Assembly (NCBI GenBank): GCA_911728455.2
Contig: OU452221.1
Coordinates: 30,073,291-30,137,290, forward strand
Direction: 5' to 3'
DNA length: 64,000 nucleotides
Source of the DNA: Marthasterias glacialis
Taxonomy: Eukaryota; Echinodermata; Asteroidea; Forcipulatida; Asteriidae
Position numbers and translations under genes: made by a program. Positions 12,562 through 24,200 of the stretch are shown here, piece by piece. The notes under the pieces were generated by a model. The model was given only the letters and a program-made list of their open reading frames with translations, had not been told where the DNA came from and made no database searches. Positions within the stretch are counted from its first letter, which is position 1, and each line of letters starts with the position of its first letter.

Positions 12562-12935
12562 AACTAGGGTATTATTTTTAGGGGGGCACAAGGGGGCGCA
12601 CCATTTTTTCTAGGGGGCACTTTTGGCCAATGCATTTTCCTTAAAAAGCCCCTTTTTCAGCACTCTTGTTATGCCGCTTACTATTTTGTTTTATAGTACA
12701 ATCTGACGTGGAAGTAAAAACAAATACACTGTCTCTGCCAGTAACAGAAAAATAGTTTACAGAAGAAAATTAAACTGCTACATAAAAGCTTACAAAATGT
12801 AATGTTTTACTCTGGTAAATTCCAGATTTCAAATGGGGGAGGGGGGCACCCGGTTGGAGGGACGGATTTCAATTTAGGGGCATGTGTACCCCCCCCCCCG
12901 TGCCCCCCTGCCTCCCTAAGTTACGCTCCTGAAAT
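12562..12935. mobile_element. Inverted-repeat element with G-tract and C-tract ends
   Basis: The left end has TTAGGGGGGCACAAGGGGG. The right end has CCCCCCGTGCCCCCCTGCC, then TCCCTAAGTTACGCTCC, which is roughly the inverse. About 370 bp, no coding capacity. This arrangement fits a non-autonomous DNA element. The terminal match is imperfect and the edges are approximate. Confidence 0.45.
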
Positions 12936-14690
12936 ACATACGCAAAAGGGGCAACAGTCAGTGTATGGAGCGTTCTATGAGACCGGATGCTGATAAATTG
13001 GAATCGAAATACGATAATAGTTGTCAGCGCGTACACTACAGGAAGATGATTATGTCAGTAATAGACAATTGGAAAATACAAATTTCTCAAATAAAGACAA
13101 AACTTAAAAGTTATTGAATAAGGAAGTTGTACATAATTTTAAACCTGTCCCTGTAACAATGAAGCGGCGATAACTTTGGAAGGGCTATTATATTTTACAC
13201 AATGAAATATTGCTGACCTGGGAAAAATCGGTACATGTTATCATATAAAGTTATCTTCTACACCTGCCCAACATCTAGTCAAATTGTTTTGTAGACTAGA
13301 CGGGCTTTGAACTTACTTGGTATTTTAAGTAGCATATAACTATGCTCCATACGGTACAGCTGTGTTTTGAATGTGGGGCATTTTGTCCATTAATTATATG
13401 GCACACCTGATCCCGCTGCCAAACGATTACCGTGTAAATTAACAAAGCACCTGCCGACCGCTTCATTTTGAAGTATGCGTCAAACTAAATTAGCATGAAG
13501 TCAATTCACTTCACCCAAAGACCCCTCGTGTTTCTCTCATCAACTCTCCGCTAAATCAGGGCACCTTTTGGACACCAGCCAAGCTTCTAGCTAAAGGAGA
13601 CTTAGATAAGCATTAACTTAGCAAGGTCCTTTGCCTTGAAGCTGTTTGCATGTATATTAAAACAATGTACACTCTCTAGTACCAAAAGTGCATTGAAAGG
13701 AAAGTGTTCAAGGTTGATTTTAATCAGTAAAAAATAGTATTAAATGTTTTTTTTTCTTTTTATGTCGGATCATAATGAAGACCATTTTCATGTTGAACTG
13801 AAAAATTAACAGAAATTACATTGTTACGTAATAAGCACCGCCCTGTGGTTTTCAAGATGCTTCTTGTCGAGTAACTTGTTTTTTATCTGATCGAATGAGT
13901 TAAATCATCGGTTCTGGCAAGAAATAAATGTTCACGAGTTGTCATAAAAACATCACAATCACGATAAAAAAAATTGAGAAAAAATTGAAATGTTCAAGTG
14001 GTTATTTAACATGAAACAAATCAACTTGAGTTTTTGATGTCTTCGCAAAAAACGGTTCGAATCTTTTTTTATTATTATAATTATTAATATTATTATTATA
14101 ATACTGTGGGGTTTTTTTTGTTTTGTTTTGTTTTGTTTTTTGCTTCAGCTTTAATGGAATGAAATTGTCAAAGGAAGTTTTTTTGGTGGCTTATATTTTG
14201 CTTCTCCAAGGGAAAACCTTTATTTTATTTTACAAAGGGGCACGCAAGTATGATCCCTTTAAATTTTCCATCAGGTTACATGTTCAGACTTGTCTCTTTT
14301 TTGCGTCTCTTCAAAATAACCAATTCCCTTCTTTCCCATTTAATCTTCATGGCAGCATCACGAGGGACAAGACAAGGGTCTCATGTCTTAAGATGTGTGG
14401 ATATCAATTACATATTTTTAAGCGAGACACTTTACTTGGGATGGTCATGGCTGGCAACATTCTTCTTGATATCCTTCAGAGATCATTTTGCACTATACCA
14501 AACTGCATGATTATGTGGTCCATTTATCACAAGTTTGTTTCTTTGTAATTGCTTGATGTACTGTAAGGTTTGATCATTGACCGTGGAGGAAGGAACATAA
14601 TCTTATGTTTGGGATTACAGGTTCTGGTCCGACTCGGGAATCAGATGACTCATTTTGACCTGCACTCTGGGTCAAAATGAAACTGGCTTG
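12936..14690. other. No gene; possible conserved noncoding block
   Basis: No coding exon recognised. The overlapping open frames at 14123-14548 show no domain and no splice context. The segment about 13380-13640 is less AT-biased, lacks repeats and contains TAAATTAAC, AAATTAGC and CACCTG words, as regulatory DNA often does. That reading is speculative. Confidence 0.35.
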
Positions 14691-14691
14691 T

Positions 14692-15010
14692 TAAAAACGA
14701 TTCTTTCTTGGGTTAAGGTTGAGTTTGGGGTAGGAGTTAAGGTTAGGATTAGGGTTTGGGTTGAAGTTCTAGAGCTAGATTTAGAGTTGGGGTTGGGGTT
14801 GGGGATGGGTTTGGGTTAAGCTTAGGGTTAGGCCACTGTTATAGAGTTAGCGTTAGGGTTAGGGTTAGGGTTAGACTCAGGGCACGTGTTAGGGTTAGGG
14901 TTAGGGCAGGTTATCACCAGGATTCAGAGTTAAATCGGCTTTTACATTTTGCATTGTTTTCATATAAAGCCTAAGCTGGTTAAATAGGGAAAGGGTTAGG
15001 GTTGGGGTCA
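14692..15010. repeat. Degenerate interstitial TTAGGG repeat
   Basis: Interrupted runs of TTAGGG (best at about 14850-14872, 14888-14908 and 14994-15004) lie within variants such as TTGGGG and TTTGGG. The repeat has the G-strand on plus. Degeneracy indicates an old internal tract and not a chromosome end. Confidence 0.85.
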
Positions 15011-15690
15011 TGCGTTGATCACCAACATCAAGAGCTTAATTGACCTTAAAAATTGGCATTGACTGCTACTGAATCCGGTAGCTTTAGAATGAAAACATGA
15101 AATATAACGTACAAGAAAGAGCACACAACAAACCCAGCATAAAGACATCTGTCCTTAAACCGGTTTATTGATTGATCTGGACACTACGAGGATTACGCCT
15201 TGAAGCTCTTTGGAGTTTATTTGAACGTATTTCTAAAATCAAACTTTACATGTGTTATCAACCGCACCTGTTCCGTTTCGTGATCATGTTAGATGACCTG
15301 GTACAAAATATTGAGAAGGAAAAAAACGAACCCAAAACATTGAAAAGGAAAATGCCCAAAAGACTGAGCAATAGACAGCAAGTGGGCATGGTTCAATGTT
15401 GAGTAAGTGGCGGACTGAGCATACATGCACTGGGTGAAACAAAAAACTGGAAAATAACGATACGATACACTCATTGATTTGTGGAAAAGTAAAATAAATC
15501 AATTACATTTACAGTTTACAAAGAGAGTGGACAAATTGTGCCTGCAAGAAGGCCGCACTCTGTGGCTCTTTTGTAAACGTGATGTCAGGAGCAAAAAGCC
15601 TGTGAAAAAAATAAATCAAATAAGGTAGTTTTAAAAAAGAAAATAACGAAAACCCCTTTCATTTTGTGTATGAGATCTGTGGTCATTTAA
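15011..15690. other. No gene seen; small stem-loop
   Basis: Noncoding, with a short inverted repeat GTTTACAAAGAG (about 15513) and CTCTTTTGTAAAC (15566-15578). The frame at 15172-15402 has no recognisable domain. Confidence 0.4.
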
Positions 15691-15885
15691 AAGTATAGAT
15701 CTGTTGCACTGACGTCACACGTAGCAACAGTTTGCCACCAGTTTGCCATTGTGGGAGTCAAATTGCATGTAAGGTAATCTAAACGGCAACCATTTTGAAA
15801 ATTTGGAAAATTGGTCCTATAGCCATTCTTTCTCATGACATACTCTGGCTTTGTGTCAGAATCCATGCTTGTAACATCACAGGCA
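15691..15885 (-). repeat. Dispersed repeat copy, inverse of 655-755
   Basis: The part 15785-15875 is a diverged reverse complement of 655-755 (ATTTTGAAAATTTGGAAAA; TCTTTCTCATGACATACTC). The adjoining DNA contains a CRE-like TGACGTCA at about 15709 and is likely part of the same element. Confidence 0.55.
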
Positions 15886-17589
15886 CACCACCACCCCCAA
15901 CAAAAAAAAAGCCTACACGCACACACTCACAACACAAAAACCAAAACCTGTGTTTCATGTTGAATCAACTCGTGATACAAAAACTATGCAAAATAACAAA
16001 GCAGTAGCTTATTTTCCCTGTTATCAAGTAGTGGTTATTCTTATAAGTAGCCTATCCAAATAATTATAGCTTCAACTCCTGCTTAATAATTTCAGTTTTG
16101 CTTAACACCGGGTAAAGTTTGCCCATTAATCTTGCTTCGTTTCAAAAAGAGATCACCGTGTTGACTTAAGAGTTCAATTTTAAAGAGGAACGATTTATAG
16201 GGCCCCAATACTGAACAGAAGGAATACTGATCAGGTTGTTAAGAATTGTGTCAAGCATTACATTCTAAAAACTGTATCAACCTCACTTAATCTCGGAGTC
16301 ATTTACAATGCGTATATTGATGACAAAGCCTATGTAGGTCACGTCCAAAGGCTGTGTGTGTGGAACTGTGAATATTAAACCAATCAACTTAACACAGTCT
16401 GATCTTTTTGAATCCGGAGATACATTGTTGTGTTTGTTTTTCAGTCCGTGGGAGCGGGAGATAAGCCACCCACAAAACATAAATCAATAATTAACGGTGG
16501 GATCAGGGTCTGGTTTTTGTCTCCAAATCAAATTAATGGAGTATTTTCCTCTCGCTTTGACATTACTACCTGACCAAATTGAGAGGCTGTTTTTTTAATT
16601 CCTGGGTTCCGTGTGGCTTGTGACATTTATCAAGGCATGTGTAAACAATAATGCAAGGTTTGTGTCTAGTGCGTAGGCGGAGTGGGTAAATTGCACCTAC
16701 AGAGTAGTGTCGCCAGGGAATCTGATTCAATACTAGCATGTTATAGTAAGAGAGTTTAACCGGTTGCAACATTCGGGTCACAAAATAAATGGAGGAGATA
16801 AAGTAGGATCTTAACACTCTAATTATTGTAGTTTATATAGAGTTGTTTTGTGTGACTGTTGTGGATTACGCAACAAACTTTCGTTAGTGTTTCGATTCAT
16901 TGGGAACGAAAAGCTTTGCGATTTAAAAAATCAAATCCTTCATGGGTGCAGGTGCCAGGGAAACATACCTCTCATAACGTGGTATCGAGTGTTGAAATTC
17001 CAATGTGGGTTTTGCATGAGTTCAACTATGTGAAACGAAAAACCCAATTCAATAAAACTATGGGAGATTCAGATAAAAGAAAATAGAACATGGCATTTCA
17101 CTCCAAATCATGGTAGAATAACAACAGAAGAATGAAACAAGTAATTAATGACCTCGTTATGAAAGCAAATAGTATCCCATTCAGAGCAGTCATTATCCGG
17201 AAATGATTCTAATCCAATATTGATACACCAGGCAATACTATTTGAGTAACTAGTATTTGCTGTATACATTCCCTCAATGGGAGCGGAGAAAGCAATTAAC
17301 ATCAAATTGATGGATGATGATATGATGTCAGTCTTGCACCATTAATTTTTCTTGGTTAATTAGACAGAGTTAATTAAACAAATACATCGCACCTTAGATA
17401 GAAGTGTCTAATTAGATCTTCGTAGCTCACAAAATACAAATTTTAATTAATGATATGAAACAATTGTATGGTGTTGAGAATTCATGAAAGATTGGATTGA
17501 CATTAAACAATTGTACATATGATGTCAAGTTTAATTTATATGCAATCGGAGGTGGGTCCATGTTTACAATGGGCGTAAAAGAAGACTTA
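15886..17589. other. No gene; possible conserved noncoding block
   Basis: No exon recognised. Bases about 16280-16560 are repeat-free and hold homeodomain-type cores (TCAATAATTAAC, CAAATTAATGG). I can only suggest regulatory DNA. The remainder is AT-rich. Confidence 0.35.
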
Positions 17590-18577
17590 TTCTCTTGGTA
17601 TTTATAGGAGATGCTTCCCCTTATTTCTAGAAGATGCCTTCTCTTAGGTTTTGATGAGGTTTCTATGAGATGCTTCTCTTGGTTTCTATGAGATGCTTCC
17701 CTTGGTTTCTATAAGATGCTTCTCATGGTTTCTAGGAGATGCCTTCTCTTGGTTTCTATAGGAGATACTTCTCTTGATTTCTATGAGATGCTTCTCTTGG
17801 TTTCTATGAGATGCTTCTCTTGGTTTTTATAGGTGATGCTTCTCTTGGTTTCTATGAGATCCTTCCCCTGATTTCTAGAAGATGCCTTCTCTTGGTTTTA
17901 TGAGATGCTTCTCTTGGTTTCTATGAGATGCTTATCTTAGTTTCTATTAGATGCTTCTCATGGTTTCTAGAAGATGCCTTCTCTCGGTATTAATAGGAGA
18001 TGCTTCCCCTGATTTCTAGAAGATGCCTTCTATGGGTTTTGATGCTTCTCTTGGTTTCTATAGGAGATACTTCGCTCATGGTTTTATAAGATGCTTTTCT
18101 TGATTCCTATGGGATGCTTCTCTTGGTTTCTATGAGATGCTTCTCTTGGTTTCTATGAGATGCTTCTCTTGGTTTCTATGAGATGCTTCTCTCATGGTTT
18201 CTATGAGATGCTTCTCTTGGTTTCTATGAAATGTTTCTCTTGGTTTCTATGAGATACTTCTCTTGGTTTCTATAGGAGATGCTTCTCTTGGTTTCTATAG
18301 TAGATGCTTCTCTTGAATTCTAGGAGATTCTTCTCTTGGTTTATATAGGAGATGCTTCTCTTGGTTTCTATGAAATGCTTCTCTTGGTTTCTATGAGATG
18401 CTTCTCTTGTTTTCTATGAGATGCTTCTCTTCGTTTCTATGAGATTCTTCTCTTGGGTTCTTGGGTTCTATAGGGAATCCTTTTCTTGGTTTCTATGAGT
18501 TGCTTTCTTAGTTTCTAGGAGATTCTTCTCTTGGTTTCTATGGGATGCTTCTCTTGGTTCTAGGAGATTCATTTTCT
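17590..18577. repeat. 23-25-bp minisatellite, about 40 units
   Basis: Tandem units built on TTCTCTTGGTTTCTATGAG followed by ATGC. Many units have the 2-bp longer TATAGGAG form, and the edges are diverged (CTTATTTCTAGAAGATGCC). Units are most alike in the middle, about 18110-18230. No coding role is supported. Confidence 0.9.
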
Positions 18578-20454
18578 TATTTTTTTTAAATGCAATATTT
18601 GTTGCAATATACAAACCCGCATCCCACAAGTATTTCCAAAGTTGATGGATTTATGGACGAAATGAAAAGTGTTACTTAATTTGCTTTTAATCTCCTTCAC
18701 ATTATACATTTAATTCCTGCATGATCTGCTCTTGGGAATGCTTCGATTGAGACTATTTTCCCCGTCTCGATGATAAATTTATCATTAATACAAAGAAAAG
18801 ACTCGTGTTGAGTAATCATGTAAATCAACCGGTAAGATTTGCCGAATGACGGCTTTTTCACCAAATGGATTCCAAGAAAGAGTGGACACACTTGCAGTCT
18901 TAACACAAATCAAACTTCTGCTCATCAGCACATACATAAACATTTCTTGGGCAGTCAAAAAAACCATGACCTATTTTTATTTGATTGTTTGTAGGCTCCA
19001 CTTGATCTTTCAGTGGCCTGGAAGGGTTGTCAGGTTAGGTTACCATGGCAGTGACTGAGACGGTCATAAGTTAGTCACATAGAGAAGGCAAGCTCCTTGG
19101 AGCTCATTGCAACGCATCCGAGTAACTCAGGAGCAACCTACTTATCACATGATGAAATCCTTCAGCATCAACACATGGATAAACTGAAGGGCATTATCGA
19201 ACGGATTGAGGTGTTCAATGGTTTACAATTGCTTACTTCATAATATATAAAAGGAGATTGCTATAAATCACAAATCATTCCCTTATATCCACTCTGACAA
19301 TCAAATTGCAGAGACCTAGGCCTGCTTCTTATTAAAGAGATGCCTGGAATTAGAACCTAAAGTGAATGACAATAAAGAAAAAGAACATTTCAATATGATT
19401 CAAAATGAAGATAAACAGAATGAAGTTGGATCTGATAGCTTCTTAACGTAAAACCAATATTATTACAATCTCAGAAAAACATAGTTTTTCGAAGATCAAC
19501 TTTTGAAAATTACCTACTCATAAATAATGATCGAGGACGAAAAGTTTCAACACATTGGGAAAACACACCATGACCTTGAAACACATCGAAAAACACACCA
19601 CGTTCTCAAAATACATCGGTTAAACACTTTGTACTCAAACATGTCGGAAATAATTGGCATTTTCTATCCCCTCTTCTTTTATCGGTCCACCATTCTGAAA
19701 TGTGCAGATACGACCTTAGATTGGGAACCAAACAAATCCAATCCTTTTTTTTTTCTTCATCTTACGTTGCCAGCAGCCATTGCAGCCACGCTAGTTTAAT
19801 CCCGACACTAAAACACAGCAGTCCGCCGGGCCGTCACAAACCAAATATTTCCATGATATGATTTGAAGGGAGTAGAATCTGTCTTCCGATCTTTCCTAAA
19901 TCGTCTTAGGGAAAGAGATATTAATTTAACCCGCTGCAGGACTGATTCCATGACGATCACGAATAATACAAAAAATGGTATGAAATAAAATAAAATAAAG
20001 GCGGCTTGAAGTATTTGGGCCTATCTTTAAAGGGAATGTCACAGTTCAGCGCGATATCCAGTCTTTGGAAAGATTGGGTGGAATTCACAAATCTTCTGCA
20101 CATAATGGCTTAATAGCTTAATTATTACTCCTCGTAAATATCGTGACATAAAATATAAAGTAAAATGAGGTTATTCGTCGTTGTCTTCTTTTTCTTTTCT
20201 TTAATTCTGTATCAGGTTTAAAGTCGGAGGGGTCTTGCATTCTGCGGTTGCTGCTTCATCTGAGTGAAGGTTTCTAACATTTCCAAAGAGTGTCTGGCTC
20301 CTTCGTCACTTGCATAAACCCCCAATTTTATACCCTGTGCATTCCATTCGCATAATGTCTTTATTGATCTCTAATTTGTTCCTTACGTGTAATTTGGTTA
20401 AATACGTAGCTTAATATTTGATATGAAATAAAGATTTCACTGAAAAGTCAAAGT
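18578..20454. other. No gene seen
   Basis: Noncoding DNA of mixed composition. The frame at 19527-19799 has a short degenerate internal repeat (ACACACCA and ACATCG words around 19545-19620) and no domain. Confidence 0.45.
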
Positions 20455-20515
20455 CGTCTTCTTCTACTTCTTCTTCTACTTCTTCTTCTTCTACTTCTTC
20501 TTCTTCTTCTTCTTA
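20455..20515. repeat. (CTT)n microsatellite
   Basis: About 20 CTT units interrupted by occasional CTA. Confidence 0.9.
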
Positions 20516-22220
20516 CGTCACAGTGACAGTTTCAAGAGAAGATTGACATTATCGGCAGCTTCATATTGAGCTGTACCTGAATAGTCTATTGATTTGTTTA
20601 CTTGAACCGGCGAAGTTTTTTATCTCTAAATCTCAATCAAAACCACTTGCTAACCCAGGGCAATGACTTGGAGTGACGGAGTAGCCACAGGAACATATTG
20701 GTTTGAAAATTGAATTTGTTTGGGAATTTGAGGCGAAATAAACTTTGCGCCCTTAGGCCCGATGGCAAAAACATCTACCTGCTGATAGGACTCAATGTTG
20801 TCTTCCAGTATCGTTTGCATTGCTTGATATGGCTTGCTGTATTATTTAGTCGCGGTTTGTGCATTGTATGTACCTCTCGCCTCTCCTGCGCCCAAAGTGG
20901 TCTAAATTATTCCGAGCTTGAAAAATATCGTGTGATAGGATTTGATTACAAATATTTATGCTTGGCAAGCTGTAGGTGAGTATTAGATGGCTTGGATAAT
21001 GGAGAGTGCAATTGCTACAGTCAGGAGTTGAAAATTCAAACCGTTTTTTTTAATTCGAGAGAGTGAAATCTTAGACATTGGTGTACCGCATCAACCCAAG
21101 TTGAGTAAATATCTAGACCTAGAGTAAATATCGAGCTGTTAATATTGCAGCAAACATTTCACCCGTAACACTTCTAGACCTTGCAAGCACTCTGCTCTCT
21201 GAAAAAGAGGGGGGGGGGGGGGGGATTTTGAGATAATTCATTTTAACTAAATGAATATTTACTCTTGACCAGTAAAATAGATAAAACTAATTAAAACAAA
21301 TCCTGATTTTAGCATTTCTAAAATTGAGTAAATCAGTATTTTAGTAGAGGTTGGTACTAATACCTAGCGCCCGTATCTACCAACAATCGGATACTCAAGG
21401 CGCTTATTATATTATGTTTAAGGCAGGTTTTTGAAGTTTGTGAATTATGAGAGCCATTTATGTAGCACTTTATAAGGGTTTACAAGGTGCTGCAGTGCAT
21501 TCAGCACCCACTACCTGCAAAGTACCATGTTTGTATTCAGCATGTCATGTCAGTTAGGTGCGTTTGATTTCTTCCTTTCCAATAAATTTACCAAAAGTTT
21601 CATTTAGTTGTAATTATTCAGTTCATTAAAACGCTTCAGGGATTCCGACTATTACTCGATTGTTGCTTTGTTTCAATTGTAAAAATAAAGCTAAGGGTAG
21701 TTTTTACGAAGGAAATAAAAGCAATCCAACTAATAAAAAATAATATTAAAAAAAATAATCACAATTTCTTTTCTGGAAAAATGCATTATCTGTACGTTAG
21801 TTATGTTCGGCCTACAGATTTCCAGATTTCCATTGTTCATTTGTTTTAGAATGATTCTCTAAATCCTGCGTGATACCATGTTGCCTGTACATCATATTTT
21901 ATGTGAACGAGCCGCTGGGTGTGTGTCCAATGCCGATCCTCCCATCCCTCAAACCGTAATAAGCGGCCTTTTTGCCGGAAATCGATGTTCAGCAGCCAAT
22001 TCTTGCCGTTCGTGTTTATGACAATTTCAGGTGATTTGAAAAAGCCTTGGGGCATTTAAGCCAAATCTCCTTCATTGTACCAGACAAGACTGTCTTCTTC
22101 TATCTACCGTACGTTATTTGATGTTGTTACCAAGTGCTGACGTTCAGTCTTCAACTCACTTGGGTTGTATCATCAAACTCTTAATAACTGGTATTTCCGC
22201 TCAATTGTTGTATTATAAAC
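20516..22220. other. No assigned gene
   Basis: An open stretch at about 20710-20979 (+) ends at a consensus donor-like CTGTAG then gtgagt, but its peptide shows no family features and no acceptor was convincing. A poly(G) run is at about 21209-21224. The piece at 21446-21520 (GAATTATGAGAGCCATTTAT) recurs at 45595-45650, so it is a dispersed repeat scrap. Confidence 0.4.
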
Positions 22221-23010
22221 GGTTATCTCCTTTCACTCTTTGCCTCATCAGGTATCTCCGTTCACTCTTTGCCTCATCGTGTATCTCCTTTCACTCTTTC
22301 CCTCATCGGGTATCTCTGTTCACTCTTTGCCTCATCGGGTAGCTCCGTCCACTTTTTGCCTCATCGTGTATCTCCTTTCACTCTTTCCCTCATCGGGTAT
22401 CTCTGTTCACTCTTTGCCTCATCGGGTATCTCTGTTCACTCTTTGCCTCATCGGGTATCTCTGTTCACTCTTTGCCTCATCGGGTATCTCCGTCCACTCT
22501 TTGCCTCATCGGGTATCTCTGTTCACTCTTTGCCTCAACGGGTATCTCTGTTCACTCTTTGCCTCATCGGGTATCTCTATTCACTCTTTGCCTCATTGAG
22601 TATCTCGGTCCACTCGTTGCCTCATCGGGTATCTCCATCCACTCTTTGCCTCATCAGGTATCTCCGTCCACTCTTTGCCTCATCGGGTATCTCCGTCCAC
22701 TCTTTGCCGCATTGGGTATCTCCGTCCTTTTTTGCCTCATCGTGTATATCTCTGTTCACTCGTTGCTTCATCGGGTACCTCCATCCACTCTTTGCCTCAC
22801 CAGGTATCTCCATCCACTCTTTGCCTCATCGGGCATCTCCGTTCACTCTTTGCCTCACCAGGTATCTCCGTCCACTCTTTGCCTCATCGGGTATCTCTAT
22901 TCACTCTTTGCCTCCTCATGTATCTCTGTTCACTCTTTGCCTCATCGGGTATCTGTGTTCACTCTTTGCCTCATCGGGTGTCTCCGTCCACTCTTTGCCT
23001 CATTATGTGA
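22221..23010. repeat. 29-bp minisatellite, about 27 units
   Basis: Tandem units of CACTCTTTGCCTCATCGGG followed by TATCTCYGTT. Because 29 is not a multiple of 3 and the plus-strand unit has no stop in any frame, three long frames (up to 258 codons) run through the array. They are repeat artefacts and not proteins. Confidence 0.93.
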
Positions 23011-24132
23011 CTGTAATCACTCTAATTTTACACCATGGTATTTGATTCAAAAATCAATATGTTTTGGGTATTGATAAATAACTTCAGCCCATCCAAGAGC
23101 GAATATATGTGGAATGTTTCTTTCAGCCCAAATTTACCTGTATTTTTTCTTCTAAAGCAGGATTTTAAGACACAGACACTTTAGGCAGTTGTCTAAAATA
23201 TCCCATTATATAATGATAATAATAGTAATTATATATGAGGTTATAGGGTTCTAGACATGTCCTTTATTAAAGTATAGGACTATGAGATGTTATGATTAAA
23301 ACTACTCACGTTTCTCAAATTAGACTAGACAATATTTGCTGATTTTCTTGTGAGTTATCCTCTGAAATGTCAGATATTATTCGAGAGATCTAATAGAATA
23401 AGCAAATGAATAAAGCCATTATTCTTGACGTGTATTCGCATATCTATAATCCAGCTGATTCGTGATCCGTGCTAGATACTAAAGTCGTCACATTTCATGA
23501 AAACAACAATGTCTATGCATCTGCGCCTTTATTTCAACGATTTGTTAAGCTAATGACGACGGTATCATGTTTGTTCAGGTTGTTTTCAACAATCAATTAA
23601 TACCATCAGGTGCAAACTTTGTGCACAAAAAGCGTCTTATCTCTAGAACACCATTAATCTTCTAAAACCTACTGATTAATCAAAAAACAACAAAACGAAA
23701 CAAACACGTGACCACTGACATTGTGCTTCCTTTGTGGAATCAATGACTGTTCCAACTTAATCTGTCAACTCGATATTGACCTAGAAATAGCACAGTTTAA
23801 ACACTTACTTCATTCAGCAATATGCCGAAGCCTTCTTTATGGCAAAACTTGTGATGTAAAAGATTGCTGTCAATAACCTCGTTTTCCTGTCACTGTAAAA
23901 TGGTGGCCAAGATTAGTTGGGTAAATACTTATTCATTATAAAAAGTGGAGAGACCGATACACAATAATATAAAAAAAAGTATTATCATTATTATATATTT
24001 CTGGTAATGAAAACAAGGATGCCTCAAAAGCGAACTTAATCACTGTAGATCGGAAGCCTGAGGAAACCTGTAGATAAGGATGCTTGCTATGTAACCAGAA
24101 ACACCGGGGTAAACCCATATTTTTCACGATAA
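23011..24132. other. No gene seen
   Basis: AT-rich noncoding DNA without recognised repeats. Confidence 0.5.
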
Positions 24133-24200
24133 TAGTGTTCTGGGTTCTTTAACGTGCACCACCCATCCTAGTACACGGGACCTACGGCTTAACGATAATG
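24133..24200 (+). repeat. SINE-like or dispersed motif
   Basis: TTCTGGGTTCTTTAACGTGC followed by TACACGGGACCTACGGCTTA is a word pair I recognise from dispersed repeats of many marine invertebrates. That is recollection, not a search. Limits are approximate. Confidence 0.4.

Noticed and set aside
14123..14548. 141-codon plus frame, with an 86-codon frame overlapping
   Set aside because: It starts in a T-rich microsatellite, has no recognisable domain and both phases are equally open. AT-rich composition explains it.
20710..20979. Open stretch ending in a strong donor-like site
   Set aside because: No acceptable acceptor or start was found and the peptide resembles no family.
22240..23074. 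Overlapping frames of 258, 200, 119 and 111 codons
   Set aside because: All are phases of the 29-bp minisatellite.
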